Assembly (NCBI GenBank): GCA_016281555.1
Contig: JAEEIV010000036.1
Coordinates: 1 to 64,000, forward strand
Length of the DNA: 64,000 nt
Source: Lachnospiraceae bacterium
GTDB taxonomy: Bacteria; Bacillota; Clostridia; Lachnospirales; Lachnospiraceae
Direction of reading: 5' to 3'
Part shown: positions 17,924 through 26,639 of the stretch, one piece after another
Layout: each line of letters starts with the position of its first letter
How positions within the stretch are numbered: the first letter of the stretch is position 1
Program-made: the position numbers and the translations under genes
The notes under the pieces: generated by a model
The model's input: the letters and a program-made list of their open reading frames with translations, nothing else
Databases searched by the model: none
What the model was told of the DNA's origin: nothing

Positions 17924-19245
17924 TCTATCATTTCTCCTATCAGATCATACTCCCTTGCGCCGGTCATCCGGACCCGTACGAACTGTCCGCTCATCAGGTC
18001 CGCATCAGAGCGGAAGAAAACGAGACCGTCCACGTCCGGCGCATCCCTGTACGTCCTTCCCACGAAGACGCCGTCTTCCCCGGTCACCCGGCCCTCGACG
18101 AAGACCTCCATGGTCTTTCCGACGAACAAAGCCGTCTTCTTTTTCGAGACGTCCCGCTCCGCCTTCATCAAAGCGTTTTTCCGGCGGTTTTTCGTGTGCC
18201 CGGGCACCTGGGGATGCATGTGATACGCCTCGGTGTCTTCTTCCCTGGAATACGCAAAAACACCCAGCCGGTCAAACCGCGCGGTCCTGACAAACCTGAG
18301 CAGGGACTCGAATTCCTCTTCCGTTTCGCCGGGATAGCCGGCGATCAGCGTCGTCCTGAGGGCTACTCCGGGGATCTCTTTCCGAAGGCGACGGACCGTC
18401 TCCCCGATCCCTTTTCCCGTCGTGCTCCGACGCATGCTCTTCAAAATCCGGTCCGAAATATGCTGGATCGGGAGGTCAAGGTACGGAACGACCTTTTCAT
18501 TGTCACGGATCACACGTATGAGTTCGTCCGTGATCTCTTCCGGATAACAATACAAAAGACGGATCCAGTGAACGTCAGGGATCCCGGACAACTCTTCAAG
18601 AAGCACGGGCAGCATCTTCTTTCCGTACAGATCCGTCCCGTAGACCGTCGTTTCCTGTGCGACCAGAATGAGTTCCCGGACGCCGGAATCCGCCATTTCC
18701 TTCGCTTCTGCGACGAGCGTTTCCATCGGGATCGAGCGGTATCTGCCGCGGATCTTCGGGATCACGCAGTAGGAGCAATGCTTATTGCAGCCCTCCGCGA
18801 TCTTCAGATACCCGTAATGTCCGCCGGTCGTCAGTACACGTCCCCGGCTTTCCGGGATCCGCTCTTTCTCAAGAAAACAGGCCGCCTTCTTTCCGCGGAG
18901 TGCTTCCTCCACGACTTCGGGAACGTGGTCCCATGCGGAGATCCCGACCGCAACGTCCACTTCGGGGAGTTCCGAAAGGATCTCGTTCCGGTACCGTTCG
19001 GAAAGACAGCCGGTCACGACGAGGGCCTTCAGTTTCCCCGTCTTCTTATACGACGAAAGCCTGAGGATCTCCGCAATGCTCTCCTCTTTGGCGTCGCCGA
19101 TGAACGCGCAGGTGTTCACGATTGCAACGTCCGCTTTTTCTTCTTCATCGGTAAATTCATAACCCGCATCCTGAAGAAGTTTCAGCATGTGTTCCGAGTC
19201 GGACAGATTTTTGTCGCAGCCGAGCGAAAGAAAGAATACGTTCAC
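17920..19245 (-). CDS. rimO: Ribosomal protein S12 methylthiotransferase RimO
   Basis: Radical-SAM enzyme that methylthiolates the conserved aspartate of ribosomal protein S12. The 441 residues contain the N-terminal MTTase domain with cysteines in SLGCDKN, NTCAF and VTGCLSE, the radical-SAM triad CNKHCSYC, and a C-terminal TRAM domain. SLGCDKNLSDSE distinguishes RimO from MiaB. It lies 2 bases after rpoZ. Confidence 0.95.
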   Translation of the reverse strand: MNVFFLSLGCDKNLSDSEHMLKLLQDAGYEFTDEEEKADVAIVNTCAFIGDAKEESIAEILRLSSYKKTGKLKALVVTGCLSERYRNEILSELPEVDVAVGISAWDHVPEVVEEALRGKKAACFLEKERIPESRGRVLTTGGHYGYLKIAEGCNKHCSYCVIPKIRGRYRSIPMETLVAEAKEMADSGVRELILVAQETTVYGTDLYGKKMLPVLLEELSGIPDVHWIRLLYCYPEEITDELIRVIRDNEKVVPYLDLPIQHISDRILKSMRRSTTGKGIGETVRRLRKEIPGVALRTTLIAGYPGETEEEFESLLRFVRTARFDRLGVFAYSREEDTEAYHMHPQVPGHTKNRRKNALMKAERDVSKKKTALFVGKTMEVFVEGRVTGEDGVFVGRTYRDAPDVDGLVFFRSDADLMSGQFVRVRMTGAREYDLIGEMIE

Positions 19246-19247
19246 GG

Positions 19248-19484
19248 TCAGTTGATGTCTTTTTCGGTAACGTGGATCTGTCCGGCGTAAAGCTCACGGA
19301 CGGCAGTCGAAAGGCTCTTTTCCTTCGGCATCGGCTCCACGAGCGGTTCGGAACCGGATCTGATCTGGCGGGAACGCTTCGCGGCGGTGAGCACCAGCGT
19401 GTAGCGGCTCGTCATTTCGGGCTGGTCTTCTTCCTTGGATTCATTGATCTTCTGGAACAGTTCCTTGTAAGACGGATGTAACAT
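19248..19484 (-). CDS. rpoZ: RNA polymerase omega subunit
   Basis: Small subunit promoting assembly of the beta-prime subunit. The 78 residues contain the family stretch SRYTLVLTAAKRSRQI; the N-terminal part is LHPSYKELFQKI. Its position straight after gmk, with one base between the genes, is the standard gmk-rpoZ arrangement. Confidence 0.92.
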   Translation of the reverse strand: MLHPSYKELFQKINESKEEDQPEMTSRYTLVLTAAKRSRQIRSGSEPLVEPMPKEKSLSTAVRELYAGQIHVTEKDIN

Positions 19485-19485
19485 A

Positions 19486-20118
19486 TCACTTCTCCTCTTC
19501 CGTAATTTTCAGCAGTTCTTTATATAATCTTGCAGCAATGAGCTTTCGTTTCGTCATGGCCTTCTGCTGCTTTCCGATGAGTTTATGGATCTCGTTCACG
19601 CAAGTCTCAAAATCGTCGTTGACCGTGATCGCATCGTATTTCGTAATGTATTCGGTCTCTTCAACGGCCCGTCGCAGCCGTTTCGAAATCTCTTCGGCCG
19701 TCTCGGTCCCGCGGCCGGTCAGGCGCTTCTTCAGTTCTTCGGCACTCGGCGGGATCACGTAAAGAAGCAGGGTGTCGGGAAACTTGGCCTTGATCTGCAT
19801 GCCCCCCTGCATCTCGATCTCCAGGATCACGTTTTTGCCCTCGGAACGCATTTTTTCGACGTAGGCCTTCGGCGTGCCGTAATAATTCCCGTTGTAAACG
19901 GCGTATTCAACGAGTTCGTCGTTCCGGATCAGTTCTTCAAACTCCTCTCTCGTCTTGAAGAAATACTCGCGTCCGTCCGTTTCACCCTCACGCGGCTTCC
20001 TCGAAGTCGCGGAAACACTGAGCGCATATTCCTCCGGATACCGTTTCAGAAGTTCTTTCATCAACGTCCCCTTGCCGACGCCGGAAAATCCGGACACGAC
20101 GATCAGAAGTCCCTCCAT
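19486..20118 (-). CDS. gmk: Guanylate kinase
   Basis: Phosphorylates GMP to GDP. The P-loop SGFSGVGKGT is near residue 9; TSRKPREGETDGREYFF and the EIEMQGG motif follow. The ATG at 20118 (MEGLLIVVSG) is chosen over a GTG two codons earlier because the GGAGG is 9 bases upstream of the ATG and only 3 from the GTG. At 210 residues it is normal size. It is the first gene of the gmk-rpoZ-rimO-pgsA-...-gerW unit. Confidence 0.96.
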   Translation of the reverse strand: MEGLLIVVSGFSGVGKGTLMKELLKRYPEEYALSVSATSRKPREGETDGREYFFKTREEFEELIRNDELVEYAVYNGNYYGTPKAYVEKMRSEGKNVILEIEMQGGMQIKAKFPDTLLLYVIPPSAEELKKRLTGRGTETAEEISKRLRRAVEETEYITKYDAITVNDDFETCVNEIHKLIGKQQKAMTKRKLIAARLYKELLKITEEEK

Positions 20119-20157
20119 ATGCACCTACCTCCGAATCCACTGTAACTCAACCAATTT

Positions 20158-20186
20158 ATTATATAGCATGCGCGTATCATTGTCAA
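20158..20186 (-). promoter_or_regulatory. Promoter of the gmk operon
   Basis: A full consensus sigma-A promoter on the minus strand: TTGACA (20181-20186), 17-base spacer, TATAAT (20158-20163). The -35 lies two bases after the stop of the upstream methyltransferase gene. Confidence 0.88.
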
Positions 20187-20188
20187 TC

Positions 20189-21583
20189 TCACTGATAGCG
20201 CCAGCCGGGCAAATACTTGTTTTTCAGAACGTTTCCCTTTGCCTTCGCGAATCCGAGCGGAAACCGGTCCGCGGCAATGATGACGTAGCCGTCTTTGCAT
20301 CCTGTTCCGTCCGGGACGGTAACGGTCTCGCCCTTCAAGTATTTTATGACCTCCGGGGCATCGGCCGGGAAAGAGATCACGTTGTCGAAGTCCTCAAAGG
20401 AAAGCGCCATGGCAAGCGCCTCGGAAGGCTCAAACCTGCCGCTCTTCTGTTCTCCGAGAAGCAGACCGTTCCGGAGGACCCGGAGACCGGAAAAATCAAG
20501 CGAAGAAGAAACGGAAAGAGACAGGTACTCGCCTCTTGCCGAAAAAACGCCGCCGCAGAAGCGTTTCCGGATCCGGGACAGGAATTCCCGAACCTCCGGC
20601 TTCAGAGCCGAAAACCCCGGAATTTCCGCCAATGAGACGGGTTCCGGGACCGCCCTCACGGAAGTTTCCCCTTTTTTCTTTAGCAGTGCGACAAAATGGC
20701 CCTCTCCTCTTACGTGATGAGGGAAGAGACGGACCGCCTTCTTCAGATCTTCACACTCCATTCCGGGAAGATCGGTAAAGCCGCGGTCAAATTCGGGCCA
20801 GACTTCGGCGAAGTCTGCGATCTCGATCCGTTCGTCGAGCGACAGGGCATATAAAAGCGCGGCCTCGTTTTCACCGGGTGAAAAGGTACAGGTCGAATAC
20901 AGAAGCAGACCGCCGGGTTTCAAAAGCCGCACCGCGGATCCGATGATCGAACGCTGCAGGGATTCGTAGAATTCATTGCCGTGTTCCAGATAACTTTTCA
21001 CGACGGACGGGTCTTTCCGGAACATGCCCTCGCCGGAGCAAGGGGCATCAAGCAGGATCTTGTCAAAGCATTCCGGGAACTTTTCCGCGAGACGTTTCGG
21101 ATCCTCGGCCGTCACGACCGCGTTTTCCGTGCCGAAAAGCTCGAGGTTTTTCAACAGCGCCTTGCAGCGGCTCGCACTGATGTCGTTCGAAACGAGGAGT
21201 CCCGTTCCGTGCAGTTTTTCGGCGAGCGCCGTTGATTTTCCGCCCGGCGCGGCACAGAGATCCAGCACCGTATCCCCTTCCGAAACCGGAAGAAGTTCGG
21301 CGCTCGTCATGGCCGAAGGCTCCTGAAGATAATAGAGGCCGGCATAATAGTAGGGATGCTTGGCCGGTTTTTCTTCGGGATCGTAATAAAAACCTGTCTC
21401 CGTCCAGGGCACACGATCCAACGAAAACGGGGAGATCTTACAAAACGCCTCAGGACAGATTTTTCTCGAATTGACGCGAAGTCCGAACGCGCGCTCCTCC
21501 GAAAGCGAACGAACGTAAGCGTCGTAGTCCGCTTTCAGCAACTCTTTCATGCGGTTCAGATAGGCCTCTGGCAGTGCAGTCAT
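20189..21583 (-). CDS. rsmF: RsmF-like rRNA cytosine-C5 methyltransferase
   Basis: SAM-dependent m5C methyltransferase of the NOL1/NOP2/Sun family, most like RsmF (YebU). The 464 residues show SAM motif LDLCAAPGGKST, motif IV LDAPCSGEGMFRKD with the Pro-Cys, and the catalytic Cys in YSTCTFSPGENE. The C-terminal part (about 330-464) carries the RsmF extension and a PUA-like segment with KYLKGETV. The rRNA target position is not decided by sequence. It overlaps the pepD gene by 4 bases. Confidence 0.9.
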   Translation of the reverse strand: MTALPEAYLNRMKELLKADYDAYVRSLSEERAFGLRVNSRKICPEAFCKISPFSLDRVPWTETGFYYDPEEKPAKHPYYYAGLYYLQEPSAMTSAELLPVSEGDTVLDLCAAPGGKSTALAEKLHGTGLLVSNDISASRCKALLKNLELFGTENAVVTAEDPKRLAEKFPECFDKILLDAPCSGEGMFRKDPSVVKSYLEHGNEFYESLQRSIIGSAVRLLKPGGLLLYSTCTFSPGENEAALLYALSLDERIEIADFAEVWPEFDRGFTDLPGMECEDLKKAVRLFPHHVRGEGHFVALLKKKGETSVRAVPEPVSLAEIPGFSALKPEVREFLSRIRKRFCGGVFSARGEYLSLSVSSSLDFSGLRVLRNGLLLGEQKSGRFEPSEALAMALSFEDFDNVISFPADAPEVIKYLKGETVTVPDGTGCKDGYVIIAADRFPLGFAKAKGNVLKNKYLPGWRYQ

Positions 21584-23022
21584 GAATTCGTCTCTTCCAG
21601 CAATTTCTTAATGAACTCATACACCCTCGCGACCGAAGAAACGGAGACCTGTTCCTTCGGCGTATGAATGTACCAGGCGTCCGGACCGATCGAAAGGATG
21701 TCAAGATCCGGCTTCTTTTCCAGCAAAAGACCGCATTCCAGTCCCGCATGGATCGCTTCGATCCCGGCGGGTTTCTCCGGATACATGCGGTTCCATAAGG
21801 ACACGGCCCTGTCGCGAAACTCCGACTTTTCCTTGTACGCCCAGCCGGGGTAGTTGCCTTCCACTCTCGAAGTGCCGCCCGCCCTCTTAACGATCAGTTT
21901 CAGCCGGTCGAGGAGGCGTTCCTTTCTCGTGGTCACGGAAGAACGGACCGAAGTCCGGAACACGAAGCGGTCCTGTTCGGTGATCAGGATCCCACGGTTC
22001 AGTGAAGTCTCCACCAGGCCTTTGATCTTGTGATTATAGGTAACGGCGCCGTTCGGCGAGACCAGAAACACGAACAGCAGGTCGTCAAGCGATTCCTTCG
22101 TCATGACGGCTTTTTCGCCCTGTTCCGACAGCACTTCGGTCCGGATCGTAACCGTGTCGTCCGTCGATTCGAATTCGCTTTGGAACCGCGCCTCCTCTTC
22201 CGAAAGGGAAAGCGGAGCATCCGTCACGGCCAAGATTTCGGTCTTCGTCGTGATCGCATTGTCCATCAGGCCTCCGTCGATCGAAACGAGACCGAAGGAC
22301 GCATCTTTTTCCTGAAGATCGGCAATGAGTTCGCCCGCCACGACGTTCGTGTTCGGCCGGTCGTATTTGATCTCCGTACCGGAATGGCCGCCCTTCTTGC
22401 TTTCCACAGTGATCCGGGTCACGACGCCGCGCCGCATCGTCCGCTTTACGGGAAGAACGCCTTCGAACCTCGATCCGCCGGCGCACGAAACCGTGAAAAC
22501 GCCCTCGGCTTCATTGTCCATGTTTAAGAGCAGTTTCGCCTTCAGGCCGGAAAGGTCGATCGCTTCCGCGCCGTCCATTCCGGTCTCCTCATCGGTCGTG
22601 AAAATGCATTCCAGACGCGGATGACCGGTCGTCCGGTCATTCAAGAGCGCCAGCATATAGGCCACGGCAACGCCGTCGTCGGCACCGAGCGTCGTCCGGT
22701 CCGCTTTGATCCAGTCACCGTCTACGGTAAGGGTAAGCGGATCCTTTTTGAAGTCGTGGTTCGAGTCCGGCGTTTTTTCCGCCACCATGTCCATATGTCC
22801 CTGCAGCATCACCGGACTCGCATTCTCGTATCCTTCGGTCGCAGGCATCACGGCGATGACGTTCAGAGCTTCGTCCGTTCTGACGAAAGCGCCTGCCTTC
22901 TCACACTCTTTTCTCACGTATTCCGAGATTCCCGCCATATTGCCGGATCCTCTCGGGATCATGGAGATCTCTTCAAAAAAGCGGAACACGTCCTTCGGTT
23001 CCAGTTCGGATAAAACACCCAT
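21580..23022 (-). CDS. pepD: Aminoacyl-histidine dipeptidase (PepD, M20 family)
   Basis: Cytosolic metallodipeptidase. Metal-binding regions are visible: GHMDMVAEKTPD, LGADDGVAVAYMLAL and the acidic TDEETGMDGAE. The start at 23022 (MGVLSELEPKDVF) is preferred over an in-frame ATG 4 codons earlier, because the intervening GGAGGG is its ribosome-binding site. At 480 residues it fits the family. It is preceded by a hairpin and followed within a 4-base overlap by the methyltransferase gene. Confidence 0.93.
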   Translation of the reverse strand: MGVLSELEPKDVFRFFEEISMIPRGSGNMAGISEYVRKECEKAGAFVRTDEALNVIAVMPATEGYENASPVMLQGHMDMVAEKTPDSNHDFKKDPLTLTVDGDWIKADRTTLGADDGVAVAYMLALLNDRTTGHPRLECIFTTDEETGMDGAEAIDLSGLKAKLLLNMDNEAEGVFTVSCAGGSRFEGVLPVKRTMRRGVVTRITVESKKGGHSGTEIKYDRPNTNVVAGELIADLQEKDASFGLVSIDGGLMDNAITTKTEILAVTDAPLSLSEEEARFQSEFESTDDTVTIRTEVLSEQGEKAVMTKESLDDLLFVFLVSPNGAVTYNHKIKGLVETSLNRGILITEQDRFVFRTSVRSSVTTRKERLLDRLKLIVKRAGGTSRVEGNYPGWAYKEKSEFRDRAVSLWNRMYPEKPAGIEAIHAGLECGLLLEKKPDLDILSIGPDAWYIHTPKEQVSVSSVARVYEFIKKLLEETNS

Positions 23023-23041
23023 CGTTCCCTCCATACAAAAT

Positions 23042-23067
23042 GTCCCTCGTCACAAATAACGAGGGAC
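23042..23067 (-). terminator. Intrinsic terminator between the coiled-coil gene and pepD
   Basis: A perfect 9-base-pair stem (arms 23042-23050 and 23059-23067) with an 8-base loop, followed on the minus strand by ATTTTGT. The T run is short, so it may act as a partial terminator before pepD. Confidence 0.6.
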
Positions 23068-23111
23068 GTAAACTCATCACCGGATACTGCAGCTGCTGTC
23101 CGACGTCATGA

Positions 23112-23750
23112 TTAATTCTCAGTTTTCTCTTCTTCCTCGTCTTCGTCGGTTTCCGGCGTTTCAAAGAACTGCTGCGGATTCATCGAGGCCGTGGAAAACA
23201 CGTCGTCATCGGGCTCATTGTTCAGTTCCTTCAGATTCTCGGTCACGATCTTCTGATGCTCGACCAGTGCGGCGAGCAGCGAGGAATAACGGCTCTCTGC
23301 ATCCTCGATCGTTCCTGTCAGGATCGACTTCAGCTGAGACAACCGGTCGTTCGTATAGGAAAGCGCTCCGTTCCGGATGGTTTCCGCATCGGCATTGGCA
23401 TTATCGAGGATCTCCTTCGCTTTTTCCTGCGCTTCGGAAACGATCTCGTCGGCTTTTTCATACGCCATCTTCGTGATCTGATTCTCGGAGACCAGCATGT
23501 CGGCATAAGCCATCGCCTTGTCTTCGACTTCCTGTGCCTTCTTCTTCGCGTCGTTCAGGATCTTATCCCTGTTGTTCAGCATCCGCTGATACTTTTTCAC
23601 TTCTTCAGGGGTATACTGACGGAGTTCTTCGAGATATTCCTCGATCTGCGGACGATCGACAATGATCTTCGTATTCGAGAACGGCTGTGTCTTACAACCA
23701 TCGATGTACTCTTCAATGTCTCCGATGACCTGTTCGATTCGGTTGCTCAT
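23112..23750 (-). CDS. DivIVA-like coiled-coil protein
   Basis: A 212-residue, charge-rich protein predicted to be almost wholly helical. A conserved N-terminal block (IEQVIGDIEEYIDGC) and VDRPQIEEYLEELRQYTPEEV are followed by a long coiled coil (about 70-190) with regular Ala/Glu/Lys heptads, and a highly acidic C-terminus. Relatives in Clostridia are often labelled ATPase subunit H-like; the coiled coil makes such labels unreliable. It sits 5 bases after coaD. DivIVA-type cell-pole or division function is an inference only. Confidence 0.6.
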   Translation of the reverse strand: MSNRIEQVIGDIEEYIDGCKTQPFSNTKIIVDRPQIEEYLEELRQYTPEEVKKYQRMLNNRDKILNDAKKKAQEVEDKAMAYADMLVSENQITKMAYEKADEIVSEAQEKAKEILDNANADAETIRNGALSYTNDRLSQLKSILTGTIEDAESRYSSLLAALVEHQKIVTENLKELNNEPDDDVFSTASMNPQQFFETPETDEDEEEEKTEN

Positions 23751-23755
23751 AATGA

Positions 23756-24238
23756 TTACTCCTTTTTTTGTTTATCATAGATACGCTTTGCCACGTTTTC
23801 CGGAACGAATTCGGAAATGTCGCCGCGGTATCTGGATACTTCTTTTACGATCGAGGACGAAAGATACGCGTACTTCAGATTCGTCGTGAAAAAGACGGTG
23901 TCGATCTCAGGACTGAGCTTCTGGTTGATCTGCGCCAGCTGAAGTTCGTATTCGAAATCCGTGACGGCACGAAGACCCCGGACGAGGAACGTGGCGTTTT
24001 CTTTCCGGGCAAAATCCACGGTCAGGCCGGAAAATGACTTGACTTCCACGTTCGGAATGTCCTGCACGGATTCGCGGATCATTTCCACGCGTTCTTCCTC
24101 GGAAAACATCGGCACCTTTTCGGAATTCACGAGCACGCCGACCACGAGACGGTCGGAAATTCTCGCCGCCCTCCGGATCACGTCCAGATGGCCGTACGTC
24201 ACAGGATCAAACGATCCGGGGTAAATGGCTGTCGTCAT
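23756..24238 (-). CDS. coaD: Phosphopantetheine adenylyltransferase
   Basis: Fourth step of coenzyme A synthesis: makes dephospho-CoA from 4'-phosphopantetheine and ATP. The 160 residues show the nucleotidyltransferase motif [16 protein letters not shown] and the C-terminal [10 protein letters not shown] motif. It is preceded by rsmD, the usual rsmD-coaD pair, and coaE of the same pathway is also in this window. Confidence 0.97.
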   Translation of the reverse strand: MTTAIYPGSFDPVTYGHLDVIRRAARISDRLVVGVLVNSEKVPMFSEEERVEMIRESVQDIPNVEVKSFSGLTVDFARKENATFLVRGLRAVTDFEYELQLAQINQKLSPEIDTVFFTTNLKYAYLSSSIVKEVSRYRGDISEFVPENVAKRIYDKQKKE

Positions 24239-24264
24239 GAAAAGATGCTCCCTTGCCTTTACTG

Positions 24265-24828
24265 TCAGACGGTCGTCCGTTTTCTCAAAAACAGATGCCG
24301 GTTCGTTTTATATGTCTTATCCCGTTCAACAAGATATCCGAGTTCCGAATAACTCCGGGGATCGGCCTCGATCGACGTTTCCAGAACGATGAGCGTTTCA
24401 TCGCCGATAAGAGACGAGACCAGAAGACGCTTCAACGTTTCCGCGTCGACGCCGGTTCCGTACGGCGGATCCAAAAACACGATATCAAAATGCTCTTCCG
24501 CCGCTTCGAGTTCCGGGATCGCCGTAAAGACGTCCTTCGGGATCAGCGTTCCGACGTCCGTAAACTTCGTAAACGCAAGATTTTCACGGATCACCGCGAT
24601 CGCGTCGCGGCCCTTTTCAACGAACACCGCTTTCGAAGCTCCGCGGGAAAGCGCCTCGATGCCGATGCCGCCGCTCCCGGCAAACAGATCCAGAAACCGG
24701 GCACCCGGAAGATACGGATTCAGGATGTTGAACAAGGTCTCCTTGATCCGGTCCGCGGTCGGCCTGGTCGCCATCGTTTTCGGCGTCTTTAACGGAAGAC
24801 TTCTTCTGGAACCGGCAATGACCCTCAT
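24265..24828 (-). CDS. rsmD: 16S rRNA (guanine-966-N2)-methyltransferase RsmD
   Basis: Methylates G966 of 16S rRNA. SAM-binding [20 protein letters not shown] and catalytic motif FLDPPYG are present. The start at 24828 (MRVIAGSRR) is chosen over a GTG 13 codons upstream because it matches the family start and has GAGG before it. The 187 residues are typical. It has its own promoter, then runs into coaD. Confidence 0.95.
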   Translation of the reverse strand: MRVIAGSRRSLPLKTPKTMATRPTADRIKETLFNILNPYLPGARFLDLFAGSGGIGIEALSRGASKAVFVEKGRDAIAVIRENLAFTKFTDVGTLIPKDVFTAIPELEAAEEHFDIVFLDPPYGTGVDAETLKRLLVSSLIGDETLIVLETSIEADPRSYSELGYLVERDKTYKTNRHLFLRKRTTV

Positions 24829-24871
24829 CCCATCCTCGCATTCTTCTTTGAGCCTGCTCTGAATCACTCAA

Positions 24872-24900
24872 ATCTTATCATAAAGAATGATACAATACAA
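24872..24900 (-). promoter_or_regulatory. Promoter of rsmD-coaD
   Basis: TTGTAT (24895-24900), 17 bases, TAAGAT (24872-24877) on the minus strand in the 112-base gap between the small membrane protein gene and rsmD. Confidence 0.55.
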
Positions 24901-24940
24901 GAAAAAAATCGTCTTTTTGCAAACAAAACCGCACGGGAAC

Positions 24941-25156
24941 TCAGTTCTCCCCGGCGTCTTCCGACTGTTTTTCTCTCTCTTCCCTGCTCTTTCTCGCCGC
25001 TTTCAATACGAAGCCTACGATGATGAGCGCAGCGAGGATCCCTCCTCCGAAAAGGAATATATCCAATCTTTGAAGAAAGAGCGCGATGATCATCAGCACG
25101 AAAACCACGGCGATGGCTCCGATCAGGATCCATGCCAGAACTCTCATCTTATTCAT
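24941..25156 (-). CDS. Small membrane protein, 71 residues
   Basis: Family not recognised. Two hydrophobic segments (about residues 6-27 and 33-51) are joined by a short QRLDIFLFGG loop and followed by a charged tail (KAARKSREEREK). GGAGG stands before the ATG at 25156, and the gene overlaps glgA by 8 bases, so it is translated with the glycogen synthase unit. Confidence 0.65.
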   Translation of the reverse strand: MNKMRVLAWILIGAIAVVFVLMIIALFLQRLDIFLFGGGILAALIIVGFVLKAARKSREEREKQSEDAGEN

Positions 25157-26639
25157 TTTTGCCTCCGTTTGCGTCTTCCGCCTGCTTTTCCGCCTTCAAT
25201 TCGTCATAGATCCGTTCATATTTCGCCGCCGAGGCTTTCCATGAGAAATCAGCCTGCATGGCGCGGACGGTCATTGCCCGGTATTCCGAGGGATGATTCT
25301 TGAATACGGAACAGGCGTATTCAATGACGTGCAGCATGTCGTGCGCGTTGTAATTCGTGAACGAGAATCCGTTCCCGGTGCCTTCGAATTCATTGTACGG
25401 CTTTACGGTGTCCCTAAGGCCGCCCGTTTCCCGGACGATCGGCAGAGATCCGTACCGGAGCGCGATGAGCTGTGAAAGCCCGCAGGGCTCAAAAAGGGAT
25501 GGCATGAGAAACGCGTCCGACGCCGCATAAATTCTCCTCGACAGTGCCTCCGAATAACAGATGTTCGCGCTGACCTGCTCGGGAAGATGCTCCGCGTATG
25601 CCCGGAACATGGCCTCATACCGCTGCTCTCCCGTTCCGAGCACGATGAGTTCGGTACCGGGAATGGAAAGGATCTCCCGCATGACGCATTCCACGAGATC
25701 AAAGCCCTTCTGATCCGTCAGCCGGGAAACGATCCCGATGAGGAAGGCGTCCGGATCGACTCTGAGTCCGAAGGTTTTCTGCAGTTCCGTCTTATTGACC
25801 CGCTTCCCTTCCGCAAAATTCGATGCCGTGTAATTCTTAAACAGCGCCGGATCCGTCGCGGGGTCGTAAGACGTAGTATCGATCCCGTTTACGATCCCGT
25901 AAAACCTGTGATCCTTTGCCTTCAGAATCCCGGAAAGACCTTCGCCGAAAAACTCCGTCTGCACTTCCACTTTGTAGGATTCGGAGACGGTCGTGATCCG
26001 GTCCGCATAGACGATCCCGCCCTTCAGCATGTTGCCGTTTTCATAGGATTCCAGCTTGTCCGGCGTAAAGTAGGAAGCGTCAAGACCGGTGAGCGTCCTG
26101 AAATCCGGAACGTTATAGATCCCCTGAAACTTGAGATTGTGTATCGTCAGGACCGTTTTCATGTTCTTGTAGAACAGACTGCCCTGGAAATAGTCGTTCA
26201 GATAGACCGGGATCAGCGCCGACTGCCAGTCGTGGCAATGAATGACGTCGGGCTGGAATCCGATGAGCGGCAGGGCCGACAGCACCGCCCGGGAGAAGAA
26301 CGCGAACTTCTCAATGTCGCGGTAAGGATCCCCGTAGGGCCAGGCGCCGGAAAAATAGGACTCGTTGTCAATGAAATAGAACCGTACGCCGCCCTCTTCC
26401 AGCGTCAGAACGCCGACGTACTGATCGCGGAACTGGAAGCCGGTGTAGAAATGCGTCACGTACTGCATGCGTTCCCGGTACTCGCCGGAAATGCACGTGT
26501 ATTTCGGCAGAACGACGCGAACGTCGTAGTGCTCACGGTCGAAGTACTTCGGCAATGCGCCGGCGACGTCCGCGAGACCGCCCGTTTTCAGGAACGGAAC
26601 GCATTCCGATACGGCAAACAGGACCTTGGTCTTACTCAT
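25149..26639 (-). CDS. glgA: Glycogen synthase (ADP-glucose)
   Basis: GT5 enzyme extending alpha-1,4-glucan from ADP-glucose. The 496 residues have KTGGLADVAGALP at 18-30 for ADP-glucose binding, HDWQSALIPVYL, and the C-terminal donor motif PSLFEPCGLSQL with the catalytic Glu. No other glg gene is adjacent; its partner upstream is an acyl-CoA synthetase gene, which it overlaps by 8 bases. Confidence 0.95.
   Translation of the reverse strand: MSKTKVLFAVSECVPFLKTGGLADVAGALPKYFDREHYDVRVVLPKYTCISGEYRERMQYVTHFYTGFQFRDQYVGVLTLEEGGVRFYFIDNESYFSGAWPYGDPYRDIEKFAFFSRAVLSALPLIGFQPDVIHCHDWQSALIPVYLNDYFQGSLFYKNMKTVLTIHNLKFQGIYNVPDFRTLTGLDASYFTPDKLESYENGNMLKGGIVYADRITTVSESYKVEVQTEFFGEGLSGILKAKDHRFYGIVNGIDTTSYDPATDPALFKNYTASNFAEGKRVNKTELQKTFGLRVDPDAFLIGIVSRLTDQKGFDLVECVMREILSIPGTELIVLGTGEQRYEAMFRAYAEHLPEQVSANICYSEALSRRIYAASDAFLMPSLFEPCGLSQLIALRYGSLPIVRETGGLRDTVKPYNEFEGTGNGFSFTNYNAHDMLHVIEYACSVFKNHPSEYRAMTVRAMQADFSWKASAAKYERIYDELKAEKQAEDANGGKNE

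Noticed and set aside
23042..23067. The hairpin before pepD as a riboswitch
   Set aside because: It is too small and has a simple perfect stem with a T run, so a terminator is the simpler reading.
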